Shown here in pieces: positions 11,420-20,715 of a stretch of DNA of 64,000 nucleotides. Below the pieces are notes generated by a model. The model was given only the letters and a program-made list of their open reading frames with translations. It made no database searches and had not been told where the DNA came from. The DNA is from Rhinopomastus cyanomelas (Eukaryota; Chordata; Aves; Bucerotiformes; Rhinopomastidae). The translations under genes were made by a program, and so were the position numbers. Position 1 is the stretch's first letter. Each line of letters starts with the position of its first letter. The stretch is from positions 373,484 through 437,483 of the forward strand of contig VXBP01008239.1 in NCBI GenBank assembly GCA_013400115.1, given 5' to 3'.

Positions 11420-11850
11420 GAAGGGTGGCTGAGGGTGCTGGGGCTGGTCAGTCTGGAGAGAAGTCTGCAGCTACCTGACGGTCTCTTCTCCCAGGGAACA
11501 AGGGACAGGACAAGGTGATCCTGCTCTGGCAGGGGGATTGGACTAGAGGATCTTTTGAAGTCCCTTCCAGTTCCTAATGATTCTATGACAAGAGGAAGCA
11601 GCCTCAGGCTGCTCCAGGGGAAGGTTAGGTTGGCCCTGAGGAGAAGCGTCTCCCTGGAAAGGGCCCTCAGCCCCTGGAACTGGCTGTCCAGGGACGGGGT
11701 TTGAGTGACCATCCCTGGCTGTGTTTCCCAGTCGTGAAGATCTGGAGCTCAGGGACTGGGGTTTAGCAGTGGGGTGGGACAGTTGGGTTCAGGGCTGGAC
11801 TCTATGGGCTTGAAGGGCTTTTCCAGCCTGGATGATTCCCTTACCCTGCT
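11420..11850 (+). mobile_element. CR1 LINE, type III, interrupted by a solo terminal unit
   Basis: It contains agtctggagagaagtctgc, gggacaggacaa, then after the insertion at 11514-11586 it continues gaggaagcagcctcaggctg, gaggagaagcgtctccctgg, tggctgtgtttcccag and the tail gggcttttccagcctggatg. Removing the insertion and one target-duplication copy restores the uninterrupted block seen in other type III copies. Confidence 0.9.
11514..11586 (+). mobile_element. Solo CR1 type I 3' terminal unit (about 73 bp) with target duplication
   Basis: The unit reads ggtgatcctgctctggcagg ... cccttccagttcctaatgat, then tctat. It is flanked by the direct repeat gacaa at 509-513 and 587-591 of the 11 kb block (11509-11513 and 11587-11591). 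It lies inside an older type III element. This is an extreme 5' truncation consistent with target-primed reverse transcription. Confidence 0.85.
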
Positions 11851-13544
11851 GCATTTCTGGGCAGCTTGGACCGAGGTCTCTCCACCCTAGGTATCAAGCA
11901 CTTGACTATCCAGTCAGAATCTCCCTGTGTGATTCTGTGACTTACGTTTGAAGCCATCACTCCTTCTTCTGTCACAACCAACCCTCCTGATGAGTCTGAC
12001 CCCATCTTTCTCCTCGCCCTGCGCGGGAGCTGAGCTGGGTCTGCAGAACTGGGGTCTCCGGGTGCTCCGCAGGCTCTGTGGGAGCTCCGCAGCCTCGTGG
12101 CCGCGGAGCCTTGGAGGGCTGAGCCCGGGCGAACAGGGCTCGGTCCCCGGGCGGGCAGGGAAGCCCCTGCGCAGCCTTCTCCGAGCCCACTAGATGGCAA
12201 ACACGTCAAGGCTTTGCTGCGCTCCTGGCCACCGGCAGCCCCTGGCTGCAGCCCCGAGGAGGGGGCTGCCGAGAGGGCTTCGGGGTTGGCTCGGGCAGGC
12301 TGCAGCAGCAGCCACCGGCTGGGGGGGGCAATGCCATCCTCGCCGTTTGCAGCCGCTTGGATTACACCAGCCCTGGAGAACGGGGCCGTTTATCAGCGGC
12401 AGCAGAGCAGGGTCCCTCTGGGCTCCTGCTGCCGCCCCGCTGCGAAAGCGCTCAGGCTCTGCTGGCCTGGGCTTCATCCCCATCATTTCTCTCCTGAGGA
12501 AGAGGAGATTGGGATTTGGGGTCGGGCCAAGCAGACGGAGCTTCCTTGCATCTCCCTGGCTGTGGAGCAGCTCATCCCCAGCGACCTGCAGTCCTGTCCC
12601 TGTGGGGTGGTTCTGTGCGTGTGGGGACAGCAGGGAGGGCTGAGCCCCTCTCAACTTCCCTGACGCAGGGTTTGGAGAAGCCTGTCCGAGCAGCGATGCT
12701 GCTCACGATGTCTTTGCCTCTGCCCCTTCAGCACAGTGCCCTGTCCCCTGGGGTCTCAACCCTGGAGAACCTGTTCCGCTTTGGCCTCCTTGGGGAAAGA
12801 AGCTGCCAAAGAACAAGCCCATCCCAGGGAGGACACTGCCACCAGGCTGCTGCTGTGTCCCTCCAGATTGGACTTCTGGATGTGAAAAATGTCCTTGTGC
12901 AAAAGGAAGATGCTGGATTGTGAGCGGAGATGACTCTTCTGGCAGTTTAGTGAAATGGGGAGCATCTTTCACTTCCCAAGGGCTGAGGAAGCTTCAGCCT
13001 GCTGGACTGGGGTCTCGTGATGGGGGAGCTACCAGCAGCCCAGAAAGCAGGAGGATGTGGAGACTCTTTGAAGATGGTGGGGTGCTCCGGGAGCTTGATG
13101 GATGCGGGTACTGAGACGCCCAGAGAGCTCCCTCTGAAAACCCCTCCAAGACTTGAATCTGGAGCTTGAGAGTCTGAACCTTGCTGGAAGGTCTGGCCAT
13201 GGTGTCTGAGCCACTGCTCCTGGAGAGCAGCATCATTTGGGACGATGGGACTGTGTTGCCTGAGGGTAACCTTTGCAAAGGTGAGCTTTGACCCTGTGCC
13301 CTGCTCACCCCGTCCTGCTCCTGAGCCCAGTCTGGAGAGACAATGGGTGGTGATTTGCTCTGGGGCTGCCTAATCAGGCTGAGGTGGGTGTTGGGCACGT
13401 TCCTGTCCTTGGGAGGAGCCAGGAGTGCTCTGGGCCCTGTGCTGTGGCCCTGGTGTGAGCAGTGGAGCGCAGGCAGCGCTCATCTTGTCCTGCAGTGACC
13501 AACTTGCCTGTGGGTGCAGCAAAGCCCCAGTGTGGTGCTGTGGG
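11851..13544. other. Intergenic DNA, GC-rich, no gene recognised
   Basis: A GC-rich, moderately CpG-bearing stretch from about 12000 to 12480 sustains overlapping open frames of 120-190 codons in several phases on both strands. That is expected from composition. No domain, splice pattern or repeat could be supported. Confidence 0.45.
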
Positions 13545-13785
13545 GTTTTTGTCCTTGGATGTCACAGTCAGGAAGCCCTTCTTCACAGAAGGGGGGATAA
13601 GAGCCTGGACTGTCCTGCCCAGGGCAGCAGTGAAGTCCCCATACATCCCTGGAGGTGTTGAAGGCCAGCCTGGCTGTGGCCCAGAGTGCCCTGATGTGGC
13701 CACTGTGGTGATGTTAGGTGCTGGGCTGGCTGAGCTCAGAGGGCTTCTCCAGCCTCAGTTGTTCTGGGATGCTGTGGTTCTTCCA
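13545..13785 (+). mobile_element. CR1 LINE, type IV, 3' part
   Basis: Blocks are gtcaggaagcccttcttcac, cctgcccagggcagcagtga, ccctggaggtgttgaaggcc and the ending ctggctgagctcagagggct, tctccagcctcagttgttct, gggatgctgtgg. The same ending recurs at about 44410, which defines the type. Confidence 0.82.
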
Positions 13786-15284
13786 GAGTCCCTGTCTCTG
13801 CAGAGGAAGAGCTCTGGGACTCTGATTCCTGCCTTGACCCCCTCCTTTGAAGTGCCTGCCCATTCCCCAGCTGCCTTCTGGTCTCTCTGCCTGTAGCCTG
13901 GCTCCAGCACGGGTTAATCTGTTCAGCAGTTTTTATCAAGCCCACCCGGGCAGTGAATGCTCTCAGATCCCTGGCTCCTCTGCCCTCCCGCGACTGACCA
14001 CAGCTTGGGTTTGAGAACAATGGTCCTGGTCCCACAGACCTGATTTCCTTCTCTGAGGAGATTGCAGCTGTGGTTGCTGGAGATAATGGAGTGGACAGGG
14101 TGGGCTTCAGTCCCGTGGAAGGTTTGGTTTGCTGTCCTGGTGTCTGATGGTGCCCACAGCACCGTGTGGCCTGAGCGGGGCACTGGCCCAGCCTGCAGCC
14201 CCCCTGCGCAGGGACGACTGCAGTGGGGAGAGGGACACTGCTGACAGACACCCCTGCCGTGTGCCAGCAGGGCTCGGCTGAGGTTCTGGCCACCCTTCAA
14301 GTGCAGGGTGTTGGGGCACTGCCTTGGTGGGCTGGGGAGATGAGGGTGCCCTGTGTGGGGAGTTCCCTGCCCATGGCCTTTGGAATCACTGGGAGTCATC
14401 CAGCAGTGGCCTCGCTCGTGCTGGAGGTGATGCTCAGAAGCTTTTCCAGTTCTCTGTGCTGGAAGGACTGGCACAAGTGCCCGTGGAGGTGATGCCAGCA
14501 TGGTGGTGCCCAGGGCAGCTTTCACCTGGGGAGGTGCAGCCGAGCTGGGCTCCGAGCTGGGCTCCTGCCTGGCAGGAGTCACAGCCCAAGCCCAGAACCT
14601 GGAGCTCTGCGCAGGCACCTTGAGGGAAACTGGCTTTCCAGGCTCTTCCTTGCTTGCCCCTGGCCTTCGAGGCGGAGATCTAATCTCAGCCTGAGATAAC
14701 AGAGCCCCAGAGCGATGGCCTGTTGCTCCCCATCTGCACCAGATGCCTTTTATTGCTGCCCTGAGCGTCAGGCTGGAGGGAGTACAGAGCACCCTGCGGG
14801 TCCCCTCTGGGCTGGAGCTGCAGGGGAGCCTCCCTGTGCTCCTCACCAGACCCCCTACTCTCCAAGCAACCTCTCCCCAGGACACCCCTGGAAAGCTGTG
14901 GGGGGTCCCAGGCTCCTTCCTGGGTGCCCGAGCAGCCCTGCAGCTTCCCATGGGTGATGTGTGCACCCAAAGACCTGGACCTGGACTCCTCGAGGGTGAG
15001 GATGGGTGACGGGGAACGTGAAAACGAGCCCTACTGGAGGAGCTTCTGCTGGCCCTGGTGACCCAGGAGCAGGGTGCTGGTTTGGCAAGGTCTATCCCAG
15101 TGTGTGCAGTGCCAGGAGCAGCTTAGGGGAGCTGGGCAGCTGGGTCTGTCAGTCTTTTGACGCTGTCCTGTCCAAAAGCCCCCAGAACGTGCTGGCCTGT
15201 CTGGGCCGCTCTGGCTCCCTGCCTGCCAGTCCCCTGAGGGCTGGCTGGGCGGCGAGGGCACGGGCAGAGCCAGCTCTTGGGTCC
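13786..15284. other. Intergenic DNA, no gene recognised
   Basis: It holds the long - strand frame 13923-14966 (347 codons) and smaller frames. None shows domains, low substitution constraint clues or splice signals in a consistent layout. I see no repeat in it. Confidence 0.45.
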
Positions 15285-15345
15285 GTTAGATTGCGTTCAA
15301 TGATCTTGGAGGGCTTTTCCAGCCCCAGTAATTCAGTGAGCCTCT
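15285..15345 (+). mobile_element. CR1 3' end fragment
   Basis: About 60 bases: ttagattgcgttcaatgatc, ttggagggcttttccagccc, cagtaattcagtgagcc. This is the CR1 terminal pattern (tgatctt...cttttccagcc...attc). It is short and old. Confidence 0.55.
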
Positions 15346-15844
15346 GGTTCTGTTGCTGCTGTGACAAAAATAATCATCTTGGGGTGCTGTCAGAGCCTGT
15401 GGGACCAGACACCTGCTCCACAGCCAGCACCACAGGCTGGGACCAGGCTGGATGGCTGAGAGGCAGGCTCTGCTCATCCCTGGCGTTTAGGGGCTTGTTC
15501 CTGTGTGGCTCTTCACCTGCCCCTAAAGAACTGGTGTGGATAGGATGGGGATGTGTCCCAGGAGTTTTCTTTCCTCCACAAGATTCCCAGATGGAGCTGG
15601 CACTGCCGTGGGGTTTGTACACCCTGCCTCAGGGTGTGCTTCATGCTTGAGGGCTTCTGTCTTCTCCTGCCCACCCTCCTGAGGATGAGAACCTGGGGAT
15701 GTGGCAGCATCTGGCTCCCAGTCACTGGGTGCACTGGACCAGTGCAGGGCACAGAGGAGACACTGAGCCCTGCTGCTTGGGGTGAGTGCCCAGGAACAGC
15801 CTGGCACTGCCCATTGTGGCTGGCCATCTCCTGCTGAGGCCAGG
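15346..15844. other. Intergenic DNA, nothing recognised
   Basis: No gene, RNA or repeat could be supported here. The frames present are short and lack recognisable motifs. Confidence 0.4.
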
Positions 15845-16010
15845 CCCTGCGTCCATCCATCCACCCTGTCCACCCTTCCCATCCGATCCACAACCATCCC
15901 ATCCACACCTTCCATCCTCCCCATCCACCTCACCCAGCCCATCTACCCTATCCATCCATCCCATCCACTCCATCCATCCACCCACCCCATCCACCTCTGC
16001 CCCAGCCCCA
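15845..16010 (+). repeat. Degenerate (CCAT/CCAC)n simple repeat
   Basis: About 165 bases of interrupted tccatccatccaccc-type sequence, with almost all pyrimidine plus A content. The complementary - strand frames read as G-W-M-D-G repeats (for example near 15850-15950) and are an artefact of this repeat. Confidence 0.9.
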
Positions 16011-16607
16011 TCGCCTTCTCGTCTCCCGTGGCTGTGCAGATGCACCCTGGAGTCGCACTGGGACCTGGTGGAGAGGAGCCCAGGAGCTGGGTAGAGGTGG
16101 AAGAGGGGCTGCCCTGTGCTGCGGGGCCTTCCCATCCTGCTGGCAGCCCACCCTGAGCTCTGGCAGCCCCTGGCCCTTGGCTTCTTGGGGAGTTTGGCTG
16201 AGGTGCTGATGGCCGTGTCTGTGCCTGACTGGGATCACAGGGCAGCTTAAGGCTTTAAACTGATAGGTGGCTTAATAGCTTGACCCCGGGACCTGCTCCA
16301 GGCAGCGGCCACAGTGTGTGGGAGTGGGTCCCGGGCTGGGCATCACCCCACTGTGGCTACCATGGGCTGGGCAGAGCAGATGGAGCCAGCACCTGTGGCC
16401 AGAGGCTTGTTGAGAGCTTTGTGACTCCTGGAGAGACTTGGGCAGGGGGCTGCAGGCACCTGTGTGCTGGTCCATGGGGCAGCCCAGCCCCTGCCTGTGT
16501 GGAAGGGACCCCGCGGGGTCAGGACTTGTCCAAGCCGCACAGGGGCCAGTCAGCTTTCATCTCCTCAGCTGGTGCTCCCAGTGCGATCCCAGTTGTATCC
16601 TGGCAGG

Positions 16608-16765
16608 GATGATGCCCAGGGAGGCTGTGGCTGCTCTGGCAGTGTCTGCGGCCAGGCTGGATGGGGCTGAGGGCAACCTGGTCTGGTGAGAGGTGTCGCT
16701 GCCCCTGGCAGGAGGTTGGCACTGGGTGAGCTCTGGGCTCCCTCCCAACCCAGCCCAGTCTATAG
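16608..16765 (+). mobile_element. CR1 LINE, type II, 3' end
   Basis: It reads cccagggaggctgtggctgc, gccaggctggatggggctga, gggcaacctggtctggtgag, aggtgtcgctgcccctggca, then the tail gctccctcccaacccagccc. It is a 5'-truncated copy. Confidence 0.85.
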
Positions 16766-17250
16766 GTGGGAGAGAAGTGGCCCAGGCAGCGAGAGCTGAG
16801 GAGGAGCTGGAGCACTGGGGTCGCAGCATCGTCGATGCCCACCGCACACCAAGCCCAGGCAATGCTCGGTGCTCAGCCCCGCTGGCTTCTCCCCAGCATG
16901 GCTCCCAGCTCTTGGCATGCCTGCTGCGGAGTGCCCGGGGCTGGCAGCCCTGACCTGGAGCTCTGTGGGTGCTGGCCTGACCTGGCCAAGGCCAGAGCGG
17001 TGCCCTGTGCCAGCAGGCTCTGAGCAGAGCTGGCCTGATACGGGCTGCTGAGCCCAGGGGAGGATTTGCTGCCCTCCCCTCCTGCTGTCAGTGGGACCCT
17101 TCGTTGTCAAGGGCATCCTCAGAGAGACAGAGTCTGGTTTGACCTCTGCAGAGCCCTTGCGCCCAGGTCACTCTGTGCTCTGGCCAAGCCTAGCCAGCCC
17201 TGTGGCACTGCGGGGTTCACACGGGAGCCCTGGCACTGCCCCACACTGTC
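16766..17250. other. Intergenic DNA, nothing recognised
   Basis: No supported gene or RNA. The many G/C-rich open frames in both directions are not distinguishable from chance. Confidence 0.4.
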
Positions 17251-17330
17251 ATATGGCAAGAGGTGCTACTGCCCCTGGCAGGGGCTTGACACTGGCTGAG
17301 CTTGGAGCCCCCTTCCAGCCCAACCCTTTC
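17251..17330 (+). mobile_element. CR1 type II-like 3' end leading into a simple repeat
   Basis: gcaagaggtgctactgcccc, tggcaggggcttgacactgg, ctgagcttggagcccccttc and cagcccaacccttt are the terminal part of a CR1 copy. The expected short attctg-type terminal repeat begins at about 17331 and is greatly expanded. Confidence 0.75.
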
Positions 17331-17525
17331 TGATTCTGATCCTGCTTCTGCTTACAATTCTGATTCCAGTTCTGATTCCACATCCCGTCCTGCTTCCACT
17401 TCCAATTCTGATTCTGGTTCCAATCTGATTCTGATTCTGCTTCTGATTCTGCTTCCAATTCTGCCTCTGCTTCCAGGAATTCCGATTCCAATTGTGCTTC
17501 TGCTTCTGATTCCAACTCTGATTCA
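17331..17525 (+). repeat. Degenerate TTCTGATTC minisatellite of about 195 bp
   Basis: The sequence is made of 6-10 bp words such as ttctgattc, ttctgcttc, ttccaattc and ttccgattc. It directly follows the CR1 tail. The - strand frames over it read as Q-N-Q-N-Q-N-W and S-E-A-E-L-E strings, which are low-complexity artefacts. Confidence 0.88.
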
Positions 17526-19967
17526 TCTCTCCTGGGCTGGAGAGGGCACTCAGGCAGGCAAGAGGCTGGCCAAGCCCTGATCCCTGTGCCCAGCTCTCCC
17601 AGCCCTGCCTGTCTGGGTTTGCTCTGGTGCCTGTTTGTAAAACCTGTGGCTCTGACTGGTGGGCGGGAAGGACGATGCTGGGAAGGGAGGATTTTGCCCC
17701 AGGTAAGAGATTCTCCATCTCTCGGTGGTGAGGGGCTGATCCTCTCCATCTCTGACCTGGTCCTGCTGTAGCTTTGAGGCTGGGGTGGATGTGGAGGGGT
17801 CCAGCTCCCTCCCCTCGTGTCAAGGGGGGTCCTGAGCCCAGCCAGGAGCAGACAGAAAGAGGGGCCTCGAAGGCAGCTCCCTCCCTGCGCAGAGCCCTTC
17901 TGGGACCTGCAGAGGTGCCAGCACCAAAGCCCTGGGTGTAGGTCATACGGTGCTGAGAGCTTCCCTCTGTAGGCTGGACACAGCATCCTCCAGCATCACC
18001 CCCCTATAGGGAGCAAGAGGGTTGGAGTCTCCTTCCCAAGGCCGGGAAAGCATCTAGCAGGTTCCCCCCCTGCCACCACCCCTGGGAGAGAACATTCCGT
18101 CCCACATGGATGGATGGATGGATGTCCCTGCGGTGCTGGTCCCCATCCTGCCCGTGCCCTCACCCACCCTTGCCCACCCTCCTTGTGCTCTCAGGCAGCG
18201 ATTGTCCTTGGGAAGGCCAAGGGCCCATTGTCCAAGCTGGGATTAGGCACCATCTGTGCAAACTTTGAGGCAGCCCTGGTGGCTGGGAGGGAAGGATGAC
18301 TCAGAGGGACATTGCGACACAGATGGGCTGTGACCCCAGGCTGGGCGGCTGGGAGCTCAGTGCAGCAGCCCTGTTAACCAAGGCACCTCCTGGCAGCCTG
18401 AGGCTCAGGGCAAGGGGGCCAGCAGCCATGCTGAGCTGTGGGGTGCCCAAGCTCTCCCTCATAGCAGAGCTTTTGTCCGTCTGCTCTCACTGGTGGCTCC
18501 TCTCTGTTGCCTTCCCAGCTGCCCAGAGCTGATGTGACCCCGCAGCCCTACTGGACTCAGGTGACAGCCCTGGGCTGAGGACACAGAGGCTGTGAGGTGT
18601 GTGGAGGGCACAGAACCCGCTGCTGGCCCAGCAGGGAGGAACTCTTGGCTGCAGCCAGACTGTCAGCAGGGTCCTGCTGTTGCAGGGTGCTCAGGAGATG
18701 CTCCGAGCTGCTGCCAGCTCCGGCCCCAGCAAACCTGCAGGTCCATCCAAACCCCCCTTTGGGCTGCTGAGGGTCCTGAAGGAGATCTGGGGCAGGATAG
18801 CAGAGTTCACGGCCGTTCAGGCTGGGAAGACTGAGGACATCAGATGTTCTGAAGGGTTCGGCTGACCCCATGGTTGTAGCAGGTGGCTCCGGGTCCTGCA
18901 GGGGATGGGCACAGCTGAGCCTGAGCTCCGCAGGGTGAAGGGGATGGGAACCATGAGCAGAAGGCTCTTCGTTCTCACCTGTGGGGGAAGAAGGGATTTC
19001 TAGCTGGCCAAGGTTTTCCTGCTGCTCTGCAGTTTTGGTCCCCAGTGGCTCCTGTCCCGCTTGCTGCTGGCTCGCTGGGATGCTGCTGCTGCTGCACAGG
19101 GGGTGATGCTGGAGTGACTCTGAGCACAGACCCGACAGCCAGCAGGGATGGGGTAGGGCTGGCTTCTGTGTGCTGGCAGCGCTGTGCAGGGGCCACTGGG
19201 CAAACACACTGCACCGAGGCAGGTGTTTGCTTGGCCCCTGCTCATGGTGCTCTCTGCGCCCACCGCCCTGCAATGGGAAGCAGCAGCATGACGGGTCAGA
19301 CCCCCACTTGGCCAGGGCTGCGCCTGTCATCGCATTTGCTGCCCAGAGCGTGGCCTGGGGTCTGTGGACCCAGAGAGGTGCTGCCTGGGGCAGGGAACGA
19401 GCAGCCCCAGATGAGCTGCTGGGATCAGGATGGCTTCACACCGCGAGCCCGGCACCGCAGCAGAGCTGCCGTCAAACGCTCTGAGGCAGGTGAGAGTGGG
19501 CAGGTGAATGGGCTCAAACAGCCCTGTTTGCAGACCAGGGCAATGTGTTCCAGCTCTCCAGGGTCAGAGTTGGGATCTAGGAGCTGATACTGGACAGAAG
19601 GAAATGGGGAGATGGAGACAGACATGGGGGGGGGGAAGCAGCAGCATGAGGTGGCAGCTTCCCCACTGGTTGCTCCAAAGGATGGGACAGGAGAAGAGGG
19701 CTGGTGTTACTGGGAGCACTGGGAATCTGTTTATTAGGGGGGATTTGGATTGTACGTTCAGAACTAAGCTTAGGGCCCCTGCTCTGTCAGGGTGCAGAAC
19801 AGAGCATCCTGGGCTGGGTTTGGCTGGAACAACCCGGACAGGGGCTGTTGTGGTACCTGAGAGCACCCTGGAGATGGCTGCTGGGCTCAGCTGACCAGTG
19901 AGACACCCAGTGCTGCTGGGATCCTTCCCTTCCTCCTGCAGAGCTCAGCCCCAGGGCACTGTTGGGC
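17526..19967. other. Intergenic DNA, one candidate regulatory patch, no gene recognised
   Basis: A (GGAT)n run of about 20 bases is at 18108-18124. The patch 18195-18330 has SOX-like ATTGTCC twice, TGACTCA (AP-1 core) and CATCTG. Open frames on both strands, including - 18557-19330, show no family motifs. Confidence 0.4.
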
Positions 19968-20715
19968 TCACAGAGTCACAGGATCGCAGAACATCAGGGG
20001 GTGGAAGGGACCTCGAGAGATCAGCCAGTCCAGTCCCCTGGCCACAGCAGGATCCCCTAGATCCAGTCATTAGGGATTGGAAGGGACCTTGAAAGATCAT
20101 CCAGTCCCATCTCCTGACACAGCAGGGTCCCCCAGATCCAGTCACACAGGAACAGCCCAGGTGGGTTTGAAACGTCTCCAGAGAAGGAGACTCCACAACC
20201 CCCCTGGGCAGCCCCTGCCAGGGCTCTGGCACCCTCAGATTGATATGGAACCTCCTCTGTTCCAGCTCATACCCACTGCTCCTTGTCCTGAGCAGAGCCT
20301 GGCTCCATCCTCCTGACACCCACCCTTCACATATTAATCAGCATTCATGAGGTCACCCCTCAGTCTCCTTTTTTCCCAGCTCAAGAGCCCCAGCTCCCTC
20401 AGTCTTTCCTCAGCAGGGAGATGCTCCCCTCCCTCCATCATCTCTGTGGCTCTGCACTGGCCTCTCTCCAGCAGCTCTGTGTCCTTCTGGAACTGAGGGG
20501 CCCACAAATGGACACAACATTCCAGCTGTGGTCTCACCAGGGCAGAGCAGAGGGGGAGGAGAACCTCTCTCCATCTCCTGACCACCCCGTTCTGATCCTC
20601 CCCAGGATGCAATTAGCCTTCTTGGTCACCAGGGCCCACGGCTGGCTCCTGGCCATCCTGCTGGCCACCAGCAACCCCAGGTCCCTTTCTCCTCCGTTGC
20701 TCTCCCCAAGCTGCT
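19968..20715 (-). mobile_element. CR1 LINE, type I, long 3' part with two terminal units
   Basis: About 750 bp in reverse orientation. From its 3' end (left) come two tandem terminal units (about 19985-20060 and 20061-20145), then tttgaaacgtctccagagaa, ctctggcaccctcag and the ORF2 C-terminus. The - frame at 20334-20612 keeps CR1 motifs [20 protein letters not shown] and [16 protein letters not shown]. The 5' truncation is near 20715. Confidence 0.93.

Noticed and set aside
13923..14966. 347-codon - strand open frame
   Set aside because: Low-information Pro/Ser/Gly-rich translation without motifs; no neighbouring exons or conservation evidence.
17249..17986. - strand frames with Gln/Asn/Glu/Ser repeats
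   Set aside because: Translations of the ttctgattc minisatellite, not a low-complexity protein gene.
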